Shown piece after piece: positions 47,077 to 55,405 of a DNA stretch of 64,000 nucleotides. Below the pieces are notes generated by a model. The model worked only from the letters and a program-made list of their open reading frames with translations. It had not been told where the DNA came from and ran no database searches. The DNA comes from CAWJMD01 sp963843835 (lineage in GTDB: Bacteria; Actinomycetota; Actinomycetes; Actinomycetales; CAWJMD01): assembly GCA_963843835.1 (NCBI GenBank), contig CAWJMD010000001.1, forward strand, positions 930,001 through 994,000, written 5' to 3'. Position 1 is the stretch's first letter, and the number at the start of each line of letters is the position of its first letter. Position numbers and translations under genes: made by a program.

Positions 47077-47880
47077 GTGACCCCCGCCCTCGACCTCGAG
47101 CACCTCCGGCTGGAACGGCGCCCGGACGGGGTGGCTGTGCTCACGCTCGACCTGCCCGAGCGGCGCAACATGATGAGCGCGCCGATGACGGCCTCGTGGG
47201 TCCGGGCCGTCGAGGCGCTGCGTCAGGACGAGGGACTGCGCGTGGTCGTCGTCACCGGGGCCGGAAAGGCGTTCTGCTCCGGTGGGGACACGTCGTGGAT
47301 CGGCGCGGACGCCGACGCCGGGGTCGAGGCGATGCGCCGCCGCATGCTCGCCTTCTACGAGGGCTGGCTGTCGATCCGCAGCCTGGACGTTCCCACCGTC
47401 GCGGCCGTGAACGGCGCCGCGATCGGGGCCGGGCTCGCGCTGGCCCTGGCCTGCGACCTGCGGATCGTCGCGTCGGACGCCAAGCTCGGCGTGCCGTTCA
47501 CCGCGCTGGGGATGCACGCGGGGATGGCGACGACCTGGTCGCTGCCCGAGGTCGCCGGGCTGCAGGTCGCGCGGGCCATGCTGCTGACCGGGCGCATCGT
47601 GGACGGCGACGAGGGCGTCCGGTTGGGGCTGGCGCTGCGGGACGTGCGAGCCGACGAGGTGCTGCCCGAGGCCCTCGCGCTGGCTGGCACGATCGCGTCG
47701 CGCGCGCCGGTGGCGACGCGGCTGACCACGGTGGCGCTGCGCGGAGGCGGGCACGCGGACCACCAGACCGCGCTGCAGTGGGAGGCCCTCGCCCAGGCGG
47801 TCACGCTGGTGACGGACGACCTGCAGGAGGGGCTGGCGGCGCAGCGGGAGAAGCGGGCGCCGCGCTTCCGCGGCCGCTGA
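47077..47880 (+). CDS. Enoyl-CoA hydratase/isomerase family protein
   Basis: This is a protein of 267 residues of the crotonase superfamily. The oxyanion-hole segment AFCSGGDTSWIG and the second NGAAIGAGLALALACDLRI are clear, but the catalytic Glu pair of classical enoyl-CoA hydratases is not obvious, so a related activity is possible. It acts on CoA esters in the cytoplasm, as in fatty-acid or amino-acid breakdown. The GTG start follows a TACGGT box. The gene is monocistronic. Confidence 0.9.
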   Translation: MTPALDLEHLRLERRPDGVAVLTLDLPERRNMMSAPMTASWVRAVEALRQDEGLRVVVVTGAGKAFCSGGDTSWIGADADAGVEAMRRRMLAFYEGWLSIRSLDVPTVAAVNGAAIGAGLALALACDLRIVASDAKLGVPFTALGMHAGMATTWSLPEVAGLQVARAMLLTGRIVDGDEGVRLGLALRDVRADEVLPEALALAGTIASRAPVATRLTTVALRGGGHADHQTALQWEALAQAVTLVTDDLQEGLAAQREKRAPRFRGR

Positions 47881-47907
47881 GTGTGTTCACCGGTAGCCGA
47901 GTGCGGT

Positions 47908-48786
47908 TCAGCGGCTGCTGACTGCGTCCGCAAGGAACGCGGTGAGGGCTCCGGCGAGCTGGTCCGGGGCCTCCTCGGCCATGTGGTGGCCGCTGTCGAT
48001 GACACCGCTGCGCACGTCGTCCGCCCAGGGCTGCCAGACGGCCGGCACGTCGCCGTAGAGCATCTCCATGTCGTCGCGGGCCGACCACAGGACGAGCACC
48101 GGGCAGCCGATCCGCCGGCCGTCGCGCCGGTCGGCGTCGTCGTCGGCGCGGTCGACGCCGAGGCCGGCGCGGTAGTCCTCGAGCATCGCCCTCACCGTCG
48201 CGGGGTCGTGGATGGCCCGCCGGTAGTCGGCGTGGTTCTCGGCACCCATCAGGTCGGGATCGCCGCCGTACCAGGCGTCCGGGTCGGGGAGGATGGCTCG
48301 CTCGGGCTTGTCCGGCTGGGCGAAGAAGAACCAGTGCCACCAGGCGGCCGCGAAGGTGGCGTCGGCCCGCGCTAGCGCCTCACCGATCGGCACGCAGTCG
48401 AGGACCGCCAGCGCGGAGACCGCCTGCGGGTGGTCCAGCGCCAGCCGGGTGGCGACGTAGCTGCCGCGGTCGTGCCCGACGACGGCGAAGCGCTCGTGCC
48501 CGAGGCGTCGCATCAGCGCGACCACGTCGGCCGCCATCACCCGCTTCGAGTACGGGCTGTGGTCGGCGGTCGTCGGCGGCTTGGACGACTGCCCGTAGCC
48601 GCGCAGGTCGGGGCAGACGACCGTGTACCCGGCGGCCTGGACCTGGGGCGCGACGCGGTGCCAGGTCGTGTGCGTCCGGGGATGCCCGTGGAGCAGGACC
48701 ACGGCGGGACCGGTGCCCCCGTGACGGACGCGCAGCGAGACCCCCGGCTGCACCTCCAGCCGGTCCTCCACGAAGCCGTCGAACAC
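47908..48786 (-). CDS. Haloacetate-dehalogenase-like alpha/beta hydrolase
   Basis: This is a protein of 292 residues. The nucleophile is Asp106 in GHDRGSY; HGHPRTHTTWHRV and DLRGYGQS flank it as in haloacetate dehalogenases and epoxide hydrolases. His151 and Trp152 in HWFFFAQPD match the halide-binding pair of fluoroacetate dehalogenases. In those enzymes two Arg follow the nucleophile; here the second position is Tyr110, so carboxylate binding may be lost. The catalytic His is in SGHHMAEE. A halo-acid or epoxide substrate is plausible but not proven. Confidence 0.87.
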   Translation of the reverse strand: MFDGFVEDRLEVQPGVSLRVRHGGTGPAVVLLHGHPRTHTTWHRVAPQVQAAGYTVVCPDLRGYGQSSKPPTTADHSPYSKRVMAADVVALMRRLGHERFAVVGHDRGSYVATRLALDHPQAVSALAVLDCVPIGEALARADATFAAAWWHWFFFAQPDKPERAILPDPDAWYGGDPDLMGAENHADYRRAIHDPATVRAMLEDYRAGLGVDRADDDADRRDGRRIGCPVLVLWSARDDMEMLYGDVPAVWQPWADDVRSGVIDSGHHMAEEAPDQLAGALTAFLADAVSSR

Positions 48787-48851
48787 GCGAGGATTGTGGC
48801 CCAGAGCTCGCGGTCCCCGAGGTTGTGGGTCCCGGCGATTACCGTGGAGTC

Positions 48852-49448
48852 ATGGACGACGGGGTCGAGGTCCGGCGGAGCCGCCGCCGTCGGCGCAGCG
48901 TGACGGCCTACCGCGAGGGCGGGAGGGTCGTCGTGCTCATCCCCGCGCGCTTCACGCGCGCCGAGGAGCGCGAGTGGGTCGCGAAGATGACCGACCGCCT
49001 CCATGCGCAGGAGAAGCGCCGCCGCCCCGGCGACGCCGCCCTCGCCCGCCGCGCCACCGAGCTGAGCGAGAAGTACCTCGGCGGGCTGGCCCGGCCGACG
49101 TCGGTGCGCTGGGCCACGAACCAGAACACGCGGTGGGGGTCGTGCACGCCGTCGGAGGGCACCATCCGCATCTCCACGCGCGTGAAGGGCACCCCGGGCT
49201 GGGTCCTCGACTACGTGCTGCTGCACGAGCTCGCCCACCTGGTCGAGGCCGGTCACGGGCCCCGCTTCTGGTCGCTGCTGGACGCCTACCCGCGTACCGA
49301 GCGGGCCCGCGGGTACCTCGAGGGACTCTCGGCCGCGCAGGAGCTCGGCCCGCCGCCGGGGGAGGACGTCGTCGACGAGGGCGCCGAGGGCGAGGACGGG
49401 GAGGCCGAGGACGGCATGCTGCCGCTCGGGGACCACCAGCCGCGCTAG
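48852..49448 (+). CDS. YgjP-like M48-type metallopeptidase domain protein
   Basis: This is a protein of 198 residues with the zinc motif HELAHLVEAGHG: HExxH supplies two ligands, and the third His follows in the form of the YgjP-like (DUF45) group. An Arg-rich start (RRSRRRRRSV) precedes the family segment VRWATNQNTRWGSC, which is conserved in this family. The C-terminus is acidic. The stop codon shares CTAG with that of the convergent AHSA1 gene. Substrate unknown. Confidence 0.92.
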   Translation: MDDGVEVRRSRRRRRSVTAYREGGRVVVLIPARFTRAEEREWVAKMTDRLHAQEKRRRPGDAALARRATELSEKYLGGLARPTSVRWATNQNTRWGSCTPSEGTIRISTRVKGTPGWVLDYVLLHELAHLVEAGHGPRFWSLLDAYPRTERARGYLEGLSAAQELGPPPGEDVVDEGAEGEDGEAEDGMLPLGDHQPR

Positions 49449-49963
49449 GTGAGATCGGCGGCCAGCCGTTGGTAGGCGGGGTGGAGCTCCTGCCACCGCG
49501 CACGGGCGTCGCAGCGATCACGGCCGGCGAGATAGGCGGCAAGATCCTCGACGTGGACCTGGTCTCCTGCCCCGTAGGCGGCGATCTGCTCCAGTGGCAA
49601 GCCGCGGTCCTCGATGACCAGAACGGTGTGGTCGCCATCCACGGTCAACGTCGCCTCGACGACGCCGTCCGGTTCGTCGGGGGACGTGGTCCGGATCAGC
49701 AGGCGCTGCGGGGGCTCGCACAGCTCCACGCGACCGGTGCCTTCCCATCCGCTGGCGAAGTAGCGGGCGCGGAACTCGCCGCCCAGGCGCAGATCGCCGT
49801 CGACCTCGCCGAGCCAGCGGGCGAGACGGCTGGGATCGGTGAGGGCTGACCACAGGTCGTCGACATCCGTCTCGAACCGGTCCTCCAGGCGGACGATGCC
49901 CGTGCCGTCCGCTGCACGCAGCGTGCCCAGAGTGCGCACGCTTCCAGGGGTGTTGGTGGTCAT
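49445..49963 (-). CDS. SRPBCC/AHSA1-type protein
   Basis: This is a protein of 172 residues of the activator-of-Hsp90-ATPase-like START superfamily. Segments VRLEDRFETDVDDLWSALTDPSRLARWLGE, GGEFRARYFASGWEGTGRV and VLVIEDRGLPLEQIA are characteristic of it (each given in part). Such proteins bind hydrophobic ligands. It is the second gene of an operon with an ArsR regulator, overlapping by ATGA, and the pair is a known type in which the regulator controls a START-domain protein. Confidence 0.9.
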   Translation of the reverse strand: MTTNTPGSVRTLGTLRAADGTGIVRLEDRFETDVDDLWSALTDPSRLARWLGEVDGDLRLGGEFRARYFASGWEGTGRVELCEPPQRLLIRTTSPDEPDGVVEATLTVDGDHTVLVIEDRGLPLEQIAAYGAGDQVHVEDLAAYLAGRDRCDARARWQELHPAYQRLAADLT

Positions 49964-50286
49964 CGGGGGCTCCTTCGGTCACGCTTGCCGCGTGCTATCT
50001 CGGTGTGCAGGGCATCCAGCCGCTGTTCCCAGAGCGACAGGTATCGACTCAGCCAGTCGTTGACCTCGGCGAGCGGCTGCGGGCGAAGGGAGTAGACCCG
50101 CCGCTGTGCCTCGTGGCGAACCTCGACGAGGCCCGCCTCACGCAGCACCCGCAGGTGCCGTGAGACGCCCGGGCGCGCAATCGGTAGGAGCGCTGCCAGC
50201 TCACCCGCGGTCGCTGGACCTTCCGCGAGGGTCTCCAGCATCGTCCGCCGACTGTCGTCCGCCAGCGCCCTGAGAGCAGCTTCCAT
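49960..50286 (-). CDS. ArsR family transcriptional regulator
   Basis: This is a protein of 108 residues. The winged helix reads MLETLAEGPATAGELAALL, PIARPGVSRHLRVLREAGLVEVRHEAQRRVYSLRP (given in two parts). No Cys is present, so it does not sense metal in the way of ArsR or SmtB. Its ATG lies 6 nt after a candidate -10 box. The downstream SRPBCC gene overlaps its stop. It most likely represses its own operon through the repeat in the promoter. Confidence 0.92.
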   Translation of the reverse strand: MEAALRALADDSRRTMLETLAEGPATAGELAALLPIARPGVSRHLRVLREAGLVEVRHEAQRRVYSLRPQPLAEVNDWLSRYLSLWEQRLDALHTEIARGKRDRRSPR

Positions 50287-50292
50287 GGCCTC

Positions 50293-50331
50293 TGTGTACC
50301 CGATCAGTTACGTACCCGTCAAGGTACACAG
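50293..50331 (-). promoter_or_regulatory. ArsR-operon promoter with inverted repeats
   Basis: On the minus strand TTGACG (50322-50317) and TACACA (50298-50293) are 18 bp apart, and the ATG is 6 nt further. The repeat GTACC-N6-GGTAC (50312-50327) covers the -35 box, and CTGTGTACC (50292-50300) pairs with GGTACACAG (50323-50331). This fits a repressor site. Confidence 0.65.
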
Positions 50332-50345
50332 ACCCCGGGGCCGCC

Positions 50346-51638
50346 TCATCCCGTGTCGAACGCATCCGGGGCCGAGGCGAAGTTGAACCACGAGAGCTGG
50401 AGCCGCTCGTCGGTGAGCCCCGGGTAGGGCGCCGGGTAGGGCGCCGGCTCGCTGCGGGCAGCCGGGTCACGAGGGTCGCCGGGGGACCGTGGACGCGGGA
50501 CCGCCCCGACCAGGAGCCCGCGCCGGTTCCGCACCGTCAGCCCGTCGCGGCGCGTGGGGTCCCCCGTGATCGTGTACTCGCCGCGGTGCAGCTCGTCGTG
50601 GTGGTGCGGGCAGAGCGAGACGTTGGTCTCGAAGTCGGTGCCGCCGCCCTGCGACCACGGGGTGAGGTGGTGCACCTCGACGAACCGGGTCGCGGTACAG
50701 CCTGGGTAGCGGCAACCGCGGTCGCGGTCGGTGATCAGTCGGCGGGTGCGGTCGGGGACGATCCGCTGGGCGCGGCCGACGCTGACCGGCCGGCCCTGCG
50801 ACTCGCGCACCGCCTGCGCCGTGCCGTCGCACGCGAACTTGGCGGCGAGTCCGGGCGGGATCGCCCCGGCCCCGTTGACCCACGCCCCGTCGTCGCTGAG
50901 GTGCACGTAGACGCGGTAGCGGTCTCGGCGGCTCACGGGCCCGGCCGGCATGAGGGACCGTGAGGCGATCTCGGCGAGCGCGTCGGCGTGCGTGGCTCCC
51001 GTCCGTCCGTCGCCGAAGAGCGCGTCCTTGGCCTCGCGGACCGCCTGCTCGACCAGCGCGCCGGTCTCGGCCGATGCGTCGTACCGCAGCAGGAAGCGGC
51101 CGGCGTCGTCGTAGGTCATGGACAGGTTCGGTGGCGCCGAGGCCTGCTGCTCGACGGTCTCGGGCTCGAACCGCGAGTCCGTCGTGTCGGTGGCCGCGTC
51201 GGGCACGTCGAACACGTACCGCTCGAGCACCCGGTTCAGCTGGGGCACCGTCAGGTGCTCGGCGACGTCGGCGACGGAGGCCTCGTGCGAGGCGGGCGTC
51301 CGGCGGGCCACCACCGCAGCCTGGTCGAACGAGACCCGGCCCTCCCCGAGCAGGCCGACGACCGCCGGCACCGCGTCGCGGCGGCGCGCGAGACGCACGA
51401 CGTCCTTCGCGCGGGCGGGGGAGAGGCCCAGCCGCACCACGAGCCAGTGCTCCGGGCTGCGGTACCCCTCGCCCCACGCCTCGTGCTCGATCACCCTGGC
51501 CGTCACGTCGACCAGGTCGGCGTGAGCGCGATGCAGGCGGGCCGCGACCCGTCCCGCCTCGTCGTGGAGGTCGTCCACGACACGTTCCCGCTCAGCCGTT
51601 CTTATGACAGAATCGTACAGGCGTGCGAATCCGTTCAC
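50346..51638 (-). CDS. DUF222/HNH endonuclease domain protein
   Basis: This is a protein of 430 residues. The N-terminal DUF222 region is followed by the HNH nuclease domain: CRYPGCTATRFVEVHHLTPWSQGG and NVSLCPHHHDELH hold the Cys and His residues of the metal site. This family is often found in several copies in actinobacterial genomes. The start is uncertain: the region around the first codons is A/T-richer and may be the promoter itself, so the real start may lie at VVDDLHDEAG about 19 residues in. The function is unknown; some relatives lie in mobile elements. Confidence 0.87.
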   Translation of the reverse strand: MNGFARLYDSVIRTAERERVVDDLHDEAGRVAARLHRAHADLVDVTARVIEHEAWGEGYRSPEHWLVVRLGLSPARAKDVVRLARRRDAVPAVVGLLGEGRVSFDQAAVVARRTPASHEASVADVAEHLTVPQLNRVLERYVFDVPDAATDTTDSRFEPETVEQQASAPPNLSMTYDDAGRFLLRYDASAETGALVEQAVREAKDALFGDGRTGATHADALAEIASRSLMPAGPVSRRDRYRVYVHLSDDGAWVNGAGAIPPGLAAKFACDGTAQAVRESQGRPVSVGRAQRIVPDRTRRLITDRDRGCRYPGCTATRFVEVHHLTPWSQGGGTDFETNVSLCPHHHDELHRGEYTITGDPTRRDGLTVRNRRGLLVGAVPRPRSPGDPRDPAARSEPAPYPAPYPGLTDERLQLSWFNFASAPDAFDTG

Positions 51639-51660
51639 CAGGGTTCGTCCACAGATCCGG

Positions 51661-52164
51661 CTACCCGATCAGGTCGCTCCGCCCCGGCAGGTGCTCGAAC
51701 ACCAGGTTCGTCTCGGTGTGGCTGACCGCCGGGTGCCCGGTGAGGTGCTCGACGACGAAGTCGCGCAGCGCGTCCGCGTCCGGCACCGCGACGTGGACCA
51801 GCCAGTCGTCCTTGCCGGAGAGGTGGAACATCGCGATCACGCCGTCGATCGTCGGCAGCTGGGCGCGGAACAGCTCGACCTGCTCGCGGATGTGCGCTCG
51901 CATCCGGACGGCGATGATCGCCTGCAGGGGACGCCCGACCCGCGCCAGGTCGACGTCGGCGTAGACCCCTCGGAGCACCCCCCGCCGGCGCAGCTCGCGC
52001 ACGCGCAGCAGGCACGTCGACGGCGCGATGCCGACCAGGTCGGCGAGGGCCGCGTTGGTGGCGCGCCCGTCGTCACGCAGGGCGCGCAGGATGCGACGGT
52101 CGACGTCGTCGAGCACGGCCGGGGTCGCCGAGCCCCGACGGGGATGAACGTCGTTCGGTGTCAT
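51661..52164 (-). CDS. Lrp/AsnC family transcriptional regulator
   Basis: This is a protein of 167 residues. The helix-turn-helix reads NAALADLVGIAPSTCLLRVRELRRRGVL (in part) with the following RAM ligand-binding domain (GRPLQAIIAVRMRAHIREQVE, DDWLVHVAVPD). AGGGAC lies before the ATG. It is divergent from a PLP-dependent transferase of sulphur amino acid type, with a palindromic site between them, so regulation by an amino acid such as methionine is probable. Confidence 0.93.
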   Translation of the reverse strand: MTPNDVHPRRGSATPAVLDDVDRRILRALRDDGRATNAALADLVGIAPSTCLLRVRELRRRGVLRGVYADVDLARVGRPLQAIIAVRMRAHIREQVELFRAQLPTIDGVIAMFHLSGKDDWLVHVAVPDADALRDFVVEHLTGHPAVSHTETNLVFEHLPGRSDLIG

Positions 52165-52190
52165 GGCGGTCCCTGTCGGTCGGACGAGTG

Positions 52191-52228
52191 GGATCTTCAG
52201 CGTGGCACCTTGATCCTGCAGGATCTTC
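52191..52228. promoter_or_regulatory. Lrp-type operator: palindrome plus direct repeat
   Basis: GATCCTGCAGGATC is a perfect 14-bp palindrome at 52212-52225. GGATCTTC occurs at 52191 and again at 52221, exactly 30 bp apart, about three helical turns. It lies between the Lrp gene and the divergent transferase gene and fits cooperative Lrp binding. Confidence 0.65.
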
Positions 52229-52272
52229 GGTCGCCCGCCTGACGGCCAGCGTAAGCCGCGACCCTGGGAGGC

Positions 52273-53517
52273 ATGACCGCTACCCCGACCACCTCGCTGC
52301 AGACCCGCGCCGTCCACGCCGGCCGCGCCGACCTCGGCGGCCTCGGGGTGCACGCCCTCCCGCTCGACCTCTCCACGACCTACCCGCTGCCCGACATCGA
52401 GAAGGGCGGCGACGCCTACGAGCAGCTCGCCACCGGCGGCCCCCCCCGCTCCGGCGACAGCCACGTCTACGCGCGCCTCTGGAACCCGACGGTCGCACGG
52501 TTCGAGGAGGGGCTGGCCGACCTCGAGCAGGCCGATGGCGCCGTGGCGTTCGGCACCGGCATGGCGGCCCTCACCGCCGTGCTGCTGGGCCTGGGCGAGG
52601 GCTGCGACCCGGACGGTCCCCGCCCGCACGTCGTCGCCGTCCGGCCGCTGTACGGCGGCTCGGACCACCTGCTCGCGGCAGGTGTCTGCGGCACCTCGGT
52701 CACCTTCACCGACCCGGCCCGGACGGCTGAGGACGTGGCCGGCGCGGTCGCCGAGGCGGCGCGTCCCACCACGCGCCTCGTGATGCTCGAGACGCCCTCC
52801 AACCCCACCCTCGACCTCGTCGACGTCGCCGCCGTCGTCAAGGCGGCGCGCGAGCACTGCCCCGACGCCGTGGTGATGGTCGACAACACGTTCGCGACCC
52901 CGGTGCTGCAGCGTCCGCTGACCCTCGGCGCCGACCTCGTGCTGCACTCGGCGACGAAGTTCATCGGCGGTCACGGCGACGCGATGGGCGGCGTCGTGGC
53001 GGTCGGTGGCGAGCACGCGGACGGGTGGGCCGAGCGGCTGCGCCGAGTGCGCGCGATCACCGGCGCCCTGCTGCACCCCTTCGGCGCCTACCTGCTGCAC
53101 CGTGGTCTGGCGACGCTGCCGCTGCGGGTCGCGCAGCAGGGCGACAACGCGCACAAGGTGGCGCTCGGCCTGGCCCAGCACCCCGCGGTCGAGGCGGTCC
53201 ACTTCCCCGGGCTGGACGGCGGGGACCCCACAGGTCTGGTCGGCACCCAGATGGCGGGTCCCGGCTCGGTGCTCGCGTTCCGCGTCGTGGGTGGCTACGA
53301 GGCCGCGTGCACGGTGGCGGGTTCCGTCCGGCTGATCACGCACGCCGTCTCACTGGGCGGCGTCGACACCCTGATCCAGCACCCTGCGGCCCTCACCCAC
53401 CGGCCGGTGGCCGGCGAGGCGAAGCCCGACGCCGGGCTGCTGCGCCTGTCGGTCGGTCTCGAGGACCCGAACGACGTGCTCGCCGACCTGCTGCAGGCGC
53501 TCGGTCACCTGGGGTAG
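52273..53517 (+). CDS. Cystathionine gamma-synthase/lyase-type PLP enzyme
   Basis: This is a protein of 414 residues in the Cys/Met-metabolism PLP family. Lys229 in SATKFIGGHGDAMGG holds the cofactor; RLWNPTVARFE, GTGMAALTA and PSNPTL are the other signatures. It may be a cystathionine gamma-synthase, methionine gamma-lyase or related enzyme; the sequence cannot separate them with certainty. A GGGAGG ribosome site lies close to the ATG. It is divergent from an Lrp regulator with an operator-like palindrome between, and its 3' end overlaps the convergent modC gene by 13 bp. Confidence 0.9.
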   Translation: MTATPTTSLQTRAVHAGRADLGGLGVHALPLDLSTTYPLPDIEKGGDAYEQLATGGPPRSGDSHVYARLWNPTVARFEEGLADLEQADGAVAFGTGMAALTAVLLGLGEGCDPDGPRPHVVAVRPLYGGSDHLLAAGVCGTSVTFTDPARTAEDVAGAVAEAARPTTRLVMLETPSNPTLDLVDVAAVVKAAREHCPDAVVMVDNTFATPVLQRPLTLGADLVLHSATKFIGGHGDAMGGVVAVGGEHADGWAERLRRVRAITGALLHPFGAYLLHRGLATLPLRVAQQGDNAHKVALGLAQHPAVEAVHFPGLDGGDPTGLVGTQMAGPGSVLAFRVVGGYEAACTVAGSVRLITHAVSLGGVDTLIQHPAALTHRPVAGEAKPDAGLLRLSVGLEDPNDVLADLLQALGHLG

Positions 53518-54587
53518 TGCCGTAGCTCGGTGGCCTTCACCGAGACCCACACCTCGTGCCCGACGTCGAGGCCGAGCTCGGCCACCGACACGGCGGTGAC
53601 GTCGGCGAGGACGGGTGGTGGCCCGGCCACGCTGACGCGCACCACGTGGGCGTGCTGCTCGAGCGAGTCGATCGTCCCCTGCCAGACGTTGCGCGCCGAG
53701 CCCTCGGGGCGGCGGTTGTGCAACGACACGGCTGATGGCGAGAACGCCACGAACACAGGGCCTTCCACGGCGTCCGAGACGTGCAGCGTGCCGCCCTGCT
53801 CGACCTGGACGGCCGCGCTGCCCGGCGCGGCCACACCTTCGTAGAGGTTGAGCCCCACCAGTCGCGCCACGTAGTCGGTGCGCGGTGCGCGGGCGACCTG
53901 GGACGGCGTGCCCTGTTGCACCACGCGACCGTCCTCGATCACGACCAGGTGGTCGGCCAGCACCATCGCGTCGAGCGGGTCGTGGGTGACGAGCACCGTG
54001 CACCCGGGGTACTCGCGCAGGTGCTTCCGCAGCCCGCTGCGCACCTCGAGCCGCGTGGCGGCGTCGAGTGCGGCCAGGGGCTCGTCGAGCAGCAGCAGGT
54101 CGGGAGACGTGGCGAGGGCCCGGGCGAGCGCGACCCGCTGGGCCTGGCCGCCCGACAGTGCCCGGGGCCGAACGCGTTCCAGCCCCTCGAGACCGACTCT
54201 CGCGAGCCACTCCACCGCCGCGGCGTGCGACGTGCGCCGGGACGTCCCGCGGCTGCGCAGCCCGAAGGCGACGTTGTCGACGGCGCTCAGGTGAGGGAAG
54301 AGCAGGTAGTCCTGGAAGACCATCCCGACGTGCCGCCGGTCGGTGGGAGTGGTGCGACCGTCCGCGTCGAGCACCCGGCCACCGAGGCGCACGTGGCCGG
54401 CGGGCATCGGCACGAGACCCGCGAGAGCGCGCAGGGCCGTCGACTTCCCGGCGCCGTTGGGCCCGAGCAGCGCGACGACGCTGCCTGGGGCGACCTGCAG
54501 GTCGAGGTCGAGGTCGAAGCGCCCGCGGCGCACCACGAGCCGGGCGTCGAGGCCACCGGCGGCGCGGTCGACCGCGCGCGTGGTCAC
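53505..54587 (-). CDS. modC: Molybdate ABC transporter ATPase
   Basis: This is a protein of 360 residues. Walker A GPNGAGKST, Q-loop FQDYLLFPH, signature LSGGQAQR, Walker B LLLDEPLAALD and the switch His in VTHDPLD are all canonical. The C-terminal 110 residues carry a TOBE/molbindin-like domain (VSVAELGLDVGHEVWVSVKA), typical of ModC. It is the last gene of the operon molbindin regulator, modA, modB, modC. It overlaps modB by 4 bp and the convergent transferase by 13 bp. Confidence 0.93.
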   Translation of the reverse strand: MTTRAVDRAAGGLDARLVVRRGRFDLDLDLQVAPGSVVALLGPNGAGKSTALRALAGLVPMPAGHVRLGGRVLDADGRTTPTDRRHVGMVFQDYLLFPHLSAVDNVAFGLRSRGTSRRTSHAAAVEWLARVGLEGLERVRPRALSGGQAQRVALARALATSPDLLLLDEPLAALDAATRLEVRSGLRKHLREYPGCTVLVTHDPLDAMVLADHLVVIEDGRVVQQGTPSQVARAPRTDYVARLVGLNLYEGVAAPGSAAVQVEQGGTLHVSDAVEGPVFVAFSPSAVSLHNRRPEGSARNVWQGTIDSLEQHAHVVRVSVAGPPPVLADVTAVSVAELGLDVGHEVWVSVKATELRHYPR

Positions 54588-55405
54588 GTCGACGTCCCGC
54601 TCACCCAGCGGTCGCGCAGGCTGGTCAGCACCAGCACCGAGACGCCGAGCAGCACCAGCGAGAGGACGATCGCCGCCTCGGGGTTGGTCTCCAGGGCCAG
54701 GTAGACGGCGATCGGCATCGTGCGTGTCACACCCGGGAAGCTCCCGGCGAACGTGATCGTGGCCCCGAACTCGCCCAGGGCGCGGGCGAAGCAGAGCACG
54801 GCGCCGGCGGTGACCCCGGGCGCGACCAGCGGCAGCGTGACCCGACGGAAGATCGTCCAGCGGGAGGCGCCGAGCGTGGCGGCCGCGTCCTCGTAGCGGC
54901 GGTCCGCGCCGCGCAGCGCACCCTCGACGGCGATCACGAGGAACGGCATCGCGACGAAGGCCTCAGCGAGCACGACGGCCGCCGTGGTGAACGGCAGGCT
55001 GATACCGAACCACGCGAACAGGTACTGGCCGGCGAGTCCACGACGACCGAGGAGCAGGAGCAGCGCGACGCCCCCGACGACCGGCGGCAGCACCAGCGGC
55101 ACGGTGACGAGTGAGCGGAGGAGGCGACGTCCGCGGAACGTGGCCCGCGCCAGCACCCAGGCGAGCGGCACGCCCAGCACGAGGCACACGACCGTGGCCA
55201 GGCTCGCGGTGACCAGGGACAGCCTCAGGGCTGTGCCGACCTCGGGGCTAAACAGCTCGGACGGCAGGGTGCTCCAGGGGGCCCGGACGAGCAGGGCCCC
55301 GAGGGGAAGGACGAGGAACGCCAGGCCGAGGCCCGCCGGGACCAGCAGGACGAGGGGTAGGCCGATCCCGCGACGCTCGTCAGGGACGGTCGAAGCCGGC
55401 GTCAT
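54584..55405 (-). CDS. modB: Molybdate ABC transporter permease
   Basis: This is a protein of 273 residues with about six membrane segments. The cytoplasmic EAA-type loop that docks the ATPase is AAATLGASRWTIFRRVTLPLVAPG, and the following GALLCF-like segment reads GAVLCFARALGEFGATITFAG. It forms the membrane channel of the molybdate importer. The ATG overlaps the modA stop by 26 bp. The ATP-binding partner follows with a 4-bp overlap. Confidence 0.93.
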   Translation of the reverse strand: MTPASTVPDERRGIGLPLVLLVPAGLGLAFLVLPLGALLVRAPWSTLPSELFSPEVGTALRLSLVTASLATVVCLVLGVPLAWVLARATFRGRRLLRSLVTVPLVLPPVVGGVALLLLLGRRGLAGQYLFAWFGISLPFTTAAVVLAEAFVAMPFLVIAVEGALRGADRRYEDAAATLGASRWTIFRRVTLPLVAPGVTAGAVLCFARALGEFGATITFAGSFPGVTRTMPIAVYLALETNPEAAIVLSLVLLGVSVLVLTSLRDRWVSGTST

